Assembly (NCBI GenBank): GCA_020201525.1
Contig: JAIVGO010000005.1
Location: 1 to 49,548, forward strand
Origin: Actinomycetota bacterium
GTDB taxonomy: Bacteria > Actinomycetota > AC-67
DNA: 49,548 nt
Direction of reading: 5' to 3'
Position numbers and translations under genes: made by a program. The notes below the pieces were generated by a model. That model searched no databases. It was not told where the DNA came from and saw only the letters and a list, made by a program, of their open reading frames with translations. How positions within the stretch are numbered: the first letter of the stretch is position 1; the number at the start of each line of letters is the position of its first letter. This document shows, piece after piece, positions 8,266 through 14,726 of this stretch.

Positions 8266-9320
8266 TCGTCCTCATTCAATCGGTCGATGAGCTGGCGCAG
8301 CCTGCCGAAGTGCATCCGGTCGAACGCAAATGCGAGGCGCGGCTTGTCGAGCGCGTCGTCGTCGCGAACCTCCTCCGGCGTCGGATCGGCCACCTCGATG
8401 GTGCCGCCGACGAAGATATCGGAGAACTCTTTCGACAGCTCGTGGATGCGATCGGCCGACGGTAGCCGCTGCAAACGCAAGACGAACTTGCCCCGCACGA
8501 CGCGCTGGGAGTGATAATTCCGATAGAAACGCTCGATCTCGGCGACCGCTTCGTCGATGTGCGCCGCGCGTTTATACAGCTGCAAGTCGTCCGGCGAGAC
8601 GTATCCGCGGTCGAGCAGCTCCGTGCGGACGAAATGATCGAAGCCCTGCCAGAAATGGCCCCCTTCGTGATCGAGAAGAACGATCGGGTGCAAATCGCTC
8701 TTGCCGGTTTGAATGAGGGTTAGCAACTCGAACGCTTCGTCGAGCGTGCCGAAACCGCCCGGCAGCAGCACGAACGCGTCGCCTTCTTTGATGAACATGA
8801 GCTTACGCGTGAAGAAATATTTGAAGTTGATCAGCTTGGGGTCGTCTGCGATGAACGGATTCGCTTTCGCTTCGAACGGCAAACGGATGTTCACGCCGAA
8901 CGAGCGCGCCCCGCCGGCCCCTTCCTGTGCCGCTTCCATGATTCCCGGCCCCGCGCCGGTCACGACCATCCATCCCCGCTCGGCGATCGCACGCGAGAAT
9001 TCCCGCGCCGCTTGGAATTCGGGATCGTCGGCGCACGTGCGCGCCGAGCCGAAGACGCTGACTTTGCGCTCGTTGCGGTACGGCGCGAACACGCGGAACG
9101 CGTAGCGCATCTCCTTCAAGGCAGAGTTCGCAATCTTGCGGTCCAGGCGGCTCGTCTCGTCCCGGGCAAGCCGGACGGCCGTCGTGATGATCTCGAAGAC
9201 GAGATCCCGGTCCTTCTCCGCCACCTCGTCGACGAGGGCGTGGATGCGCGTGTCGAGGTCGACGTCTCCGGTCGAGTACGGGCGGCGTTTGCGAGGAGGC
9301 TTGGAGCTGTCCGGCGTCAC
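8262..9320 (-). CDS. TIGR00730-type LOG family protein (cytokinin-activating phosphoribohydrolase-like)
   Basis: About 352 residues if GTG 9320 is used (MTPDSSKPPRKRRPY follows); an ATG at 9416 would add 32 residues of poor coding character. The Rossmann-type core has FGSAR near the nucleotide site, GAGPGIMEAAQEGA, and the diagnostic PGGFGTLDEAFE. Such proteins are often mislabelled lysine decarboxylases but hydrolyse nucleoside 5'-monophosphates. This one belongs to the long subtype with an N-terminal helical extension and a C-terminal tail of about 70 residues. It is translationally coupled to leucine dehydrogenase (ATGA); the reason for that link is unknown. Confidence 0.85.
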   Translation of the reverse strand: MTPDSSKPPRKRRPYSTGDVDLDTRIHALVDEVAEKDRDLVFEIITTAVRLARDETSRLDRKIANSALKEMRYAFRVFAPYRNERKVSVFGSARTCADDPEFQAAREFSRAIAERGWMVVTGAGPGIMEAAQEGAGGARSFGVNIRLPFEAKANPFIADDPKLINFKYFFTRKLMFIKEGDAFVLLPGGFGTLDEAFELLTLIQTGKSDLHPIVLLDHEGGHFWQGFDHFVRTELLDRGYVSPDDLQLYKRAAHIDEAVAEIERFYRNYHSQRVVRGKFVLRLQRLPSADRIHELSKEFSDIFVGGTIEVADPTPEEVRDDDALDKPRLAFAFDRMHFGRLRQLIDRLNEDE

Positions 9321-9479
9321 CGCCCCATGGTAGCCCTGCCTGCAAGGGCCGGCTGCGCGGTTTCGCGGACTCTGGCGTGCGGGAGATCCTCGGACTAGCC
9401 TGAGGAGAGACGCCATGAGGTATATGGCGATCTACCTGCGGTTATGGTGATATAAGGAGAGCAGGCATTATCAGGGAAA

Positions 9480-9735
9480 GAGCCTAGAGTGTCTTTTATG
9501 TCCCTGAGGGAAGAAATCCTGTGACAAACTCTTCAGCCGGTCGTTTATCCGGCCGAAGACATAAAGAGGGCGAAGTACCGCTCGAAGGGACTAGTCCGGC
9601 ACTAGGTACACGGACCAGAAGAAATGGCCTAAACGGGCCATAGCCCCGGAGGCGGCGCAGGAGCAGAATCAATAGGGACACATCAGACATACCGCGGCAC
9701 GAGTCGGGACGCTGCGGAAGGCGAGAGGAGGAAAA
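9480..9735 (+). ncRNA. Structured 5' leader of bldC (candidate cis-regulatory RNA)
   Basis: The 418 bases between the LOG start and bldC hold no gene; 9321-9480 looks like promoter-side sequence with an AT-rich patch near 9445. From 9490 the sequence can form a compact series of stems: TTTATGTC (9495-9502) with GACATAAA (9558-9565), enclosing a TCCC/GGGA hairpin and a CTTC-A-GCCGG / CCGGC-C-GAAG hairpin (9531-9558), so a three-way junction; then CTAGTCCG/CGGACCAG (9591-9618), a perfect ATGGCC/GGCCAT hairpin (9624-9641) and CCGCGGC/GCTGCGG (9692-9717). The last ends 21 bases before the bldC start. I know of no RNA family that it matches with confidence; its role in bldC control is inferred. 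Confidence 0.55.
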
Positions 9736-9738
9736 GAT

Positions 9739-9942
9739 ATGAAGCGGGAACAGAACTCCGGTGAGACTCTTCTCACCCCCGCTGAGGTGGCCGCGCTCTT
9801 CCGCGTGGACCCCAAGACGGTGACGCGGTGGGCGAAGGCAGGCAAGCTGTCCTCGATCCGTACACTCGGTGGACATCGCCGTTACCGTGAGTCCGAGGTC
9901 ATGAGCCTTCTCGAAGGCGTTGGCCAGGGACACCGCGGGTAA
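9739..9942 (+). CDS. bldC: BldC-family MerR-like DNA-binding protein
   Basis: 67 residues, the exact size class of BldC. The winged-helix part reads LLTPAEVAALFRVDPKTVTRWAK, then AGKLSSIRTLGGHRRY and the closing helix RESEVMSLL. In Streptomyces BldC binds head to tail along direct repeats and controls the onset of development; homologues occur widely in non-sporulating Actinomycetota, where the role is less clear. A strong AGGAGG lies eight bases before the ATG. The gene is monocistronic: a long structured leader precedes it and a perfect terminator follows 21 bases after the stop. Confidence 0.93.
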   Translation: MKREQNSGETLLTPAEVAALFRVDPKTVTRWAKAGKLSSIRTLGGHRRYRESEVMSLLEGVGQGHRG

Positions 9943-9963
9943 ACAGACTTCAGCAAACGAGAA

Positions 9964-9986
9964 GGGCGCCGCAAGGCGCCCTTTTT
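9964..9986 (+). terminator. Rho-independent terminator of bldC
   Basis: Perfect 7-bp stem GGGCGCC / GGCGCCC closed by a GCAA tetraloop and followed by five Ts. It begins 21 bases after the bldC stop codon. About 92 bases without features separate it from the convergent LVIVD gene. Confidence 0.92.
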
Positions 9987-10078
9987 GCATGGGCGCTGGG
10001 CCTCGCCGGGGTGCAGATCGCCCACTCGGCACGCGCCTTTTCGTGGTGCGTGCTGCGGCGGTTATCGGAGGACTGGTT

Positions 10079-11461
10079 TCACGAACGGGTGCGTACGACC
10101 GGGCATGCGTAACCCCAAGCCTTCGAAGGCTTCATCCATACATTTGGTTCGGATAGCTGATGCAAGGTGACTCCCGCCATAAGACCGCCGCCGCTCGGGC
10201 AAGGCCCTTCACACATATGCAGGACGTCCACGCCACGCTGGTAGTCCACGGCGTAGACGATGGAGGAATCTGTCGGGTGAAAGTAGGCGGCGGACGCCAT
10301 CGCATCGGGGGCCCGCCACCAGCCCACTTCCTGAATCGAGTTCTTGTTGGTGACGTCGAGGAACCGAACGCCCTGTTGGTAGTGACCGATCGCTACCAAC
10401 TCCTCGCTGCTACTCGCGTCATTTCTCCTGTAATCGAACCAGTGCGAGGAGCAGCTGTAACCGGCCGTAGCATCTTGGACTTGATACGAGTAATCCGGGT
10501 CCGAAAGGCGCCATGTGGAGACTGGAGTGATCGTCGCGCCGTCGAAGCTGTAGATCTCGAAGCGGCCCGATCCCTCGCAATTCGCATTCGGGTGAAAGTA
10601 GTCCTCTTCAGTGACGAACACGTAGTTGCCCGATTGGGGGCGAAGCGAGTTGTGAAGGATAAGCGTGTCTAGCCCTACCCCAGAGTTCGACGCGACCCTA
10701 ACGGGATCCGTCGCACTACCTCCTTGCGCTGGATCGATCGAATAGACGCTCACGCCTCCCGATCCCGTCTCCCAAACCAGCCCGGAGGAATCCACATTGA
10801 CGTCGTGAGTGATTCCGTTGTTTCGGAACGGTCCGCCGTTTGGATTGCTGGCTCCCGCCTCCGGCCGAAAGACCCCGGCCAGCGCCGGCTGAAACGAGGG
10901 GTCCGTTCCGTCTCCGAGGTCGACGATCCCGACGTAGCCAGACCGGGCTCCCGTCACGTATGCATACCTGCATTCCAGGATGCAGTTGGCTATGTGGCCG
11001 GGCTTTCCGGTTCCCCACGTCGCGCTGTTGTCTTGGAATTTGTAGGTCGCTCGAAGGCGTGGAGCAGTCGGGAGGGAGATATCGATTACGAACAAGGCGG
11101 CGCCGAAGCTTCCGTCGGCGGAGATCAAGAGCGTGTCGCCCGCCAGATCAACGTCCTCGTTTTCCCAATGAGGAAGGGCCAGATCGCCGACCACGACCGG
11201 GGTGAATGGGTCGGTCGCGTCGATGACGCTGAGCCCGCTTGTTGTACCCGTGACATAGAAAAACGTTCGGGTCACGCCGGCGACGGTCCTCGTTGAGAAG
11301 TGACCTCCGGCGGCCCCAAACGCCGACGCCCCTCGAAGGGGCACTTGCGCCACGAGCTCCACATTGCTCGACGAAAGATGGAGAACCTGGGTGAGCGGTG
11401 AAGCGATGGCGCTGCTTCCGATCACGAGGCAGACCGTCAGAACGCCGAGGACGCGCCGCAT
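10079..11461 (-). CDS. Secreted LVIVD-repeat (beta-propeller-like) protein
   Basis: 460 residues with a signal peptide (MRRVLGVLTVCLVIGSSAIASP). The rest is a run of blades with the LVIVD pattern: GLSVIDATDPFTPVVVGD, ALFVIDISLPTAPRLRATY, GVSVYSIDP, GVRFLDVTNKNSIQEVGW and GVDVLHMCEG. Conserved acidic and histidine segments (HDVNVDSSGLVW, HNSLRP, TEEDYFHPN) are shared with secreted LVIVD proteins of actinobacteria and other soil bacteria. It is exported and probably extracellular; the ligand is unknown. Cysteines in CEGSG, CSSHW and CEGPC could form disulfides. tRNA-Phe lies just upstream on the same strand. Confidence 0.8.
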   Translation of the reverse strand: MRRVLGVLTVCLVIGSSAIASPLTQVLHLSSSNVELVAQVPLRGASAFGAAGGHFSTRTVAGVTRTFFYVTGTTSGLSVIDATDPFTPVVVGDLALPHWENEDVDLAGDTLLISADGSFGAALFVIDISLPTAPRLRATYKFQDNSATWGTGKPGHIANCILECRYAYVTGARSGYVGIVDLGDGTDPSFQPALAGVFRPEAGASNPNGGPFRNNGITHDVNVDSSGLVWETGSGGVSVYSIDPAQGGSATDPVRVASNSGVGLDTLILHNSLRPQSGNYVFVTEEDYFHPNANCEGSGRFEIYSFDGATITPVSTWRLSDPDYSYQVQDATAGYSCSSHWFDYRRNDASSSEELVAIGHYQQGVRFLDVTNKNSIQEVGWWRAPDAMASAAYFHPTDSSIVYAVDYQRGVDVLHMCEGPCPSGGGLMAGVTLHQLSEPNVWMKPSKAWGYACPVVRTRS

Positions 11462-11531
11462 GAATGGGAGAGTTCCATCGTCACAGCACAGATTCCTGCC
11501 GGTGGGAGGAGAGTCCCAGCTGGTTTGTCAG

Positions 11532-11604
11532 TGGCCAGGGGCGGATTCGAACCACCGACACCGCGGTTTTCAGCCGCGTGCTCTGCCACCTGAGCTACCT
11601 GGCC
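11532..11604 (-). tRNA. tRNA-Phe (anticodon GAA)
   Basis: 73-nt cloverleaf: acceptor GGCCAGG/CCTGGCC with discriminator A, D arm with AGCTCAGGTGGCAGAGC, anticodon stem-loop around CTGAAAA giving GAA, and the T arm GGTTCGAATCC. CCA is not encoded. Confidence 0.96.
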
Positions 11605-11633
11605 GGGCGGAATCGCCAGGATATCAGGGTGCC

Positions 11634-12219
11634 CTAGGCGACCGCGTAGGAAACCAGAGGCCCGTGGACGCCGTTCAGCCAGTTGGCCACGGTCTGATGC
11701 GAGACGCTCAGCTCTGGCGCGATTTCGCGCAGTGAGAGGCCGGCAGCGGCCAGAGCGATGGCGCGCGCGCCTTGTTCGCGGCGCGAAGGTCATCGGCTTT
11801 GCGTGCGCGGGCGCGTTGCTCGAGGACGCGGATGTCACGCCGGTTCGGCAGCCTTATCCGCTGCGTCTTGAGGAAGCGAGCTGATCCCGCACGGCCTGGT
11901 CGTCGGCTCGCATGTGAGGAGCGACACAGCGCGACCGAGTTGTCCACCTAGTTGTCGCCGGAAAACCAAAACGGATTCAGATGATGCACGTCGAGCGCCC
12001 GGCCGTTTTTCTCGGCCGACTTCCCACAAAATGCTTGCAGACGCCATCACGGGCTCGAACGTCTGCTTTGATCTTCCTCCAGCTCGGCCCGTATGACAGG
12101 ACGTGCCCGCCGCGCCAGCGAGGATTTGTCTCTCCCCATTGATGTTTTCCCGCTGTCGCAACTTGCGAGCAAAGGCGGGAACACGGTCCGATACGACAAC
12201 ACTTTCCGTAGTGATATGA
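11634..12219 (-). pseudogene. Broken HNH endonuclease gene between two tRNAs
   Basis: The minus strand holds fragments of one protein in different frames. From 12219 one frame reads GETNPRWRGGHVLSYGPSW then KIKADVRARDGVC. After a frameshift near 12035 it continues QAFCGKSAEKNGRALDVHH and LNPFWFSGDN, meets an in-frame TAG at 11948-11950, then reads VDNSVALCRSSH. After another shift (about 11770-11790) comes a helix-turn-helix tail, LSLREIAPELSVSHQTVANW, ending at TAG 11634-11636. The GENNPxWRGG opening, the HH of the HNH motif and the C-terminal HTH are all typical of phage or homing-type HNH endonucleases. Two frameshifts and a stop mean it is not functional as read. Confidence 0.75.
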
Positions 12220-12227
12220 CTACTCTG

Positions 12228-12302
12228 CGGGCGTGAGGGGACTTGAACCCCCGACCTTCACCTTGACAGGGTGACGAGCACTCCAGACTGCTCCACACGC
12301 CC
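12228..12302 (-). tRNA. tRNA-Asp (anticodon GTC)
   Basis: 75-nt cloverleaf: acceptor GGGCGTG/CACGCCC with discriminator G (usual for Asp), anticodon loop CTGTCAA giving GTC, T arm GGGGGTTCAAGTCCCC. CCA is not encoded. It lies immediately upstream of the HNH remnant on the same strand. Confidence 0.95.
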
Positions 12303-12373
12303 TCGCGAAGACGACTCAGGATATCAGACGGCTATCGGTGCGCTTCTGCCGAATTTTGGCCCGCAAGCGACGC

Positions 12374-12379
12374 TATTCT
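12374..12379 (+). promoter_or_regulatory. -10 box (TATTCT) for a leaderless MFS mRNA
   Basis: TATTCT ends six bases before the GTG at 12386. This is the spacing at which transcription would start on the first base of the start codon. The same arrangement recurs at several isolated genes in this window. Confidence 0.5.
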
Positions 12380-12385
12380 CGCCTC

Positions 12386-13597
12386 GTGGCCCCGGACGTG
12401 CGACGCATCCTCATCTCCCAAGGCCTGCGCGCGTTCGTGTACGGGTTCGGCTCGGTCCTGCTCGGCGCGTCGCTGAAGGAGCGCGGCTGGCCGAGCTCCG
12501 AAGTCGGGATCCTTCTCGCCGCGATCGTCGCCGGCACCGCACTGATGTCGATCCTCGTCGGTCTTTTCGGTGACCGCATCGGACGCCGCCGCTTCTACGG
12601 GTTCCTCTACCTCGGCCTTGCGGGCACCGGCGTCGCGTTCGGAACAAGCTCGACCCTCTGGGTTCTCGTGCTCGTCGCGTTGTTCGGAACGCTCAGCACC
12701 GAAGTGAACGACTCCGGCCCGTTCACAAGCCTCGAGCAGGCGATGCTTCCGAGCGGCCTTGAATCAAGAGAACGCACGCGCGTTTTCGGTCGCTACAACA
12801 TCGTCGCGGTCACGGTCGGATCGCTCGGGGCACTCGCCACCGGGGGGCCGCACCTCGCCCGTCATATCTGGCCCGGCGTCCCGAATGATCAGCGCTTCTT
12901 CCTAGTCTTCATTCCAGTCGGCATCGCGGGTTTTGTGCTCGCGAAGCGACTCACGAACTCAGTCGAAGAAGGCCGGCCGCTCCATGTGACGAAACAACCT
13001 CGATTGCAAAGATCGAAACCAAGCGTGATCCGGCTCGCCGCCCTCTTCGCAACGGATTCCTTCGGCGGCGGTTTCGTTGTTCAAAGCTTCATCGCGTACT
13101 GGTTCAGCGCGAAATTTGGCGTGAAGCTCGAAATCCTCGGCGTGATGTTTTTCATCGTGGGCTTGCTTCAGGCCGGATCGTTCATCGTCGCAACACGGCT
13201 GGCGGAGAGATTCGGCTTGTTGAACGTCATGATCTTCACGCATTTGCCGAGCAATGTTTTCCTCGCGGCGATTCCGCTCGCGCCCACTTTCCCGGGAGCG
13301 CTGGCGCTTCTGTTTGCGCGGTTTTCACTCAGCCAGATGGACGTGCCGACTCGCCAGGCGTATGTCGTGTCGCTCGTCGACGCGAACGAACGCACGGCTG
13401 CAAGTGCGTTCACGAATACGGCTCGCTACGCGGTGAGACCGTTTGGTCCTGCACTGGCCGGCGCTTCGCAAAAGATCGCATTCGGCATGCCGTTTTTCAT
13501 TGCCGGTGGCGTGAAGGTGATATACGACGCGGTGCTGTGGGCGTGGTTCCGCCACGTGCCGCTGGCGGAGGAGGCGACTAGTCGTCCTCGTCGATGA
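12386..13597 (+). CDS. MFS transporter
   Basis: About 403 residues with twelve hydrophobic segments. The loop between helices 2 and 3 is GDRIGRRRFYG, the MFS motif A. An amphipathic, charged central linker (NSVEEGRPLHVTKQPRLQRS) separates the two six-helix halves. GTG 12386 is preferred over ATG 12338 because a -10 box lies just before it and the family normally begins close to the first helix (RRILISQGLRAFVYGFGSV). It resembles permeases annotated as drug or sugar efflux, but the substrate cannot be inferred. Its last 20 bases overlap the 3' end of the convergent response regulator. Confidence 0.85.
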   Translation: MAPDVRRILISQGLRAFVYGFGSVLLGASLKERGWPSSEVGILLAAIVAGTALMSILVGLFGDRIGRRRFYGFLYLGLAGTGVAFGTSSTLWVLVLVALFGTLSTEVNDSGPFTSLEQAMLPSGLESRERTRVFGRYNIVAVTVGSLGALATGGPHLARHIWPGVPNDQRFFLVFIPVGIAGFVLAKRLTNSVEEGRPLHVTKQPRLQRSKPSVIRLAALFATDSFGGGFVVQSFIAYWFSAKFGVKLEILGVMFFIVGLLQAGSFIVATRLAERFGLLNVMIFTHLPSNVFLAAIPLAPTFPGALALLFARFSLSQMDVPTRQAYVVSLVDANERTAASAFTNTARYAVRPFGPALAGASQKIAFGMPFFIAGGVKVIYDAVLWAWFRHVPLAEEATSRPRR

Positions 13598-14030
13598 CGT
13601 CGAGCGTTCGTAGAAGGGACGCCAGTTCCGAAACACGCTCGGTTTTCGAAAGCAGCTCCTCCGGCGGGTCCGACAAGGCGTCGTTCACCGCATCGACGAG
13701 CGCAGTGAGGTCAAAGGGCTTGACCAAATGCGATCTGGCGCCCTCGTCGCGGCTTCGTTGAATGGACTCGTCGTCGGACAGCGCCGAGATGATGACGACG
13801 CGAGTCCGGCTTCGCAGGCCGCAGGCGCGCAGCTCCTCGAGGAATCGCCAGCCGTCCATCTCCGGCATCATCAAGTCGAGGAGGATGACGTCGGGCACGC
13901 AGTCCGCGACGAGAGCTAACGCCTGCCGCCCGTTGTCGGCTTCGTGGACGTTGTGGCCTTCGGCCTGAAGAACCATGGAGATCATCAGCCGAAGAGAAGG
14001 CTCGTCGTCCACGATGAGAATATTCGCCAT
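13578..14030 (-). CDS. Single-domain response regulator (CheY-like receiver)
   Basis: 150 residues. The receiver fold is complete: acidic pocket DDE (8-10), phosphoacceptor Asp52 in LLDLMMPEMDGW, Ser/Thr switch in VIISALS and Lys104 in VKP. About 30 extra residues follow (EELLSKTERVSELASLLR), predicted helical, with no output domain. It would act as a phosphorelay intermediate or through protein contacts. A GGGAGG site precedes the ATG by eight bases. The cognate kinase is not adjacent; the GAF histidine kinase at 17321-18496 is a candidate. Confidence 0.9.
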   Translation of the reverse strand: MANILIVDDEPSLRLMISMVLQAEGHNVHEADNGRQALALVADCVPDVILLDLMMPEMDGWRFLEELRACGLRSRTRVVIISALSDDESIQRSRDEGARSHLVKPFDLTALVDAVNDALSDPPEELLSKTERVSELASLLRTLDVIDEDD

Positions 14031-14177
14031 GCGTCTCGCCTCCCGGGCCAGAAAGCAAAAAACCGAGTGCGTCCCGCCCTCGGTTGAACCGGCGCCGCAG
14101 CGCCGCGTGCGCTACCTGCAATATCGACGGACGGTTGAAGACTCTTTAAGCGAGGCGAGCGGTTCGTTGCGTTTGAG

Positions 14178-14183
14178 TAGGAT
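14178..14183 (+). promoter_or_regulatory. -10 box (TAGGAT) for a leaderless mRNA
   Basis: TAGGAT is followed by six bases and then the ATG at 14190. No Shine-Dalgarno site is present. Confidence 0.5.
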
Positions 14184-14189
14184 GTCCCA

Positions 14190-14597
14190 ATGAGTTCCGA
14201 CGAGGTGCGAGAATTCCTCGCCACGAACAGCCGGGCGGTGCTCGCGACCCGGGGCGCGGACGGCAGCATTCAGATGTCGCCGGTCAATGCCGGCGTCGAT
14301 GGCGACGGTCTCGTCATCATCAGCTCTCGCGAAGACACGGCGAAGGTGAAGAACCTCAAGCGCGATCCTGAGGCGTTTCTCACCGCCATGAACGACGATT
14401 TCTACGGCCCGTGGGCGCGGGTCGAAGGCACGGCGGAGATTCTTTCGCTCCCGGAAGCAATGGAGCCTCTCGTCGACTATTACCGGCGACTCGCGGGCGA
14501 GCATCCCGACTGGGACGATTATCGACGCGCGATGGTGCGCGACCGCCGGGCTCTCATTCGAATGACCATCCAGCGCGGCAACGTTTTCAACCGCTGA
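14190..14597 (+). CDS. PPOX-class split-barrel oxidoreductase, probably F420-dependent
   Basis: 135 residues. The sequence follows the flavin/deazaflavin oxidoreductase split barrel: FLATNSRAVLATRGADGSIQ, SPVNAG, VIISSREDTAKVKNLKRDP and GTAEILSLPEAMEPL. The order and the RxDTAKxxNLxRDP segment fit the FDOR-B type that uses F420, a cofactor frequent in Actinomycetota; FMN or heme binding cannot be excluded. It is a stand-alone gene with its own leaderless-type promoter and a strong terminator. The substrate is unknown. Confidence 0.8.
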   Translation: MSSDEVREFLATNSRAVLATRGADGSIQMSPVNAGVDGDGLVIISSREDTAKVKNLKRDPEAFLTAMNDDFYGPWARVEGTAEILSLPEAMEPLVDYYRRLAGEHPDWDDYRRAMVRDRRALIRMTIQRGNVFNR

Positions 14598-14644
14598 TCT
14601 GCCCCTGTCTCAACCCCTTCCACGCCCATCGCGGCTCCCCGTGA

Positions 14645-14674
14645 GGGCGATTCGCGGAAGGAATCGCCCCTTTT
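14645..14674 (+). terminator. Rho-independent terminator
   Basis: 9-bp perfect stem GGGCGATTC / GAATCGCCC with a seven-base loop, then C and four Ts. It lies 48 bases after the oxidoreductase stop and 52 bases before the ceramidase-like start. Confidence 0.85.
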
Positions 14675-14726
14675 GCGTCGAACTTCCCTCGGACGGGTCG
14701 CGTTCTCTTTCTTTGGAGGATTCCTC

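Noticed and set aside
7294-8514. 406-codon plus-strand frame opposite leucine dehydrogenase
   Set aside because: Antisense to a clear enzyme gene; Arg-rich, low-complexity translation.
8262-9320. Lysine decarboxylase annotation for the LOG-family gene
   Set aside because: The PGGFGTLDE motif and the fold belong to LOG phosphoribohydrolases; no PLP-binding features are present.
9580-9655. Slight likeness of the bldC leader to the guanidine-I (ykkC) riboswitch (ACTAGTCCG ... ACACGG ... CCCCGGAGG)
   Set aside because: The conserved 5' block of that class is missing, the hairpin order differs and the downstream gene is not a guanidine transporter or carboxylase.
10029-10053. GCACGC/GCGTGC stem as terminator of the LVIVD gene
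   Set aside because: Short, imperfect stem without a T-run on the minus strand.
11437-11838. Minus-strand frame covering tRNA-Phe
   Set aside because: It reads through the tRNA gene and only its upstream part overlaps the HNH remnant; it is not a separate gene.
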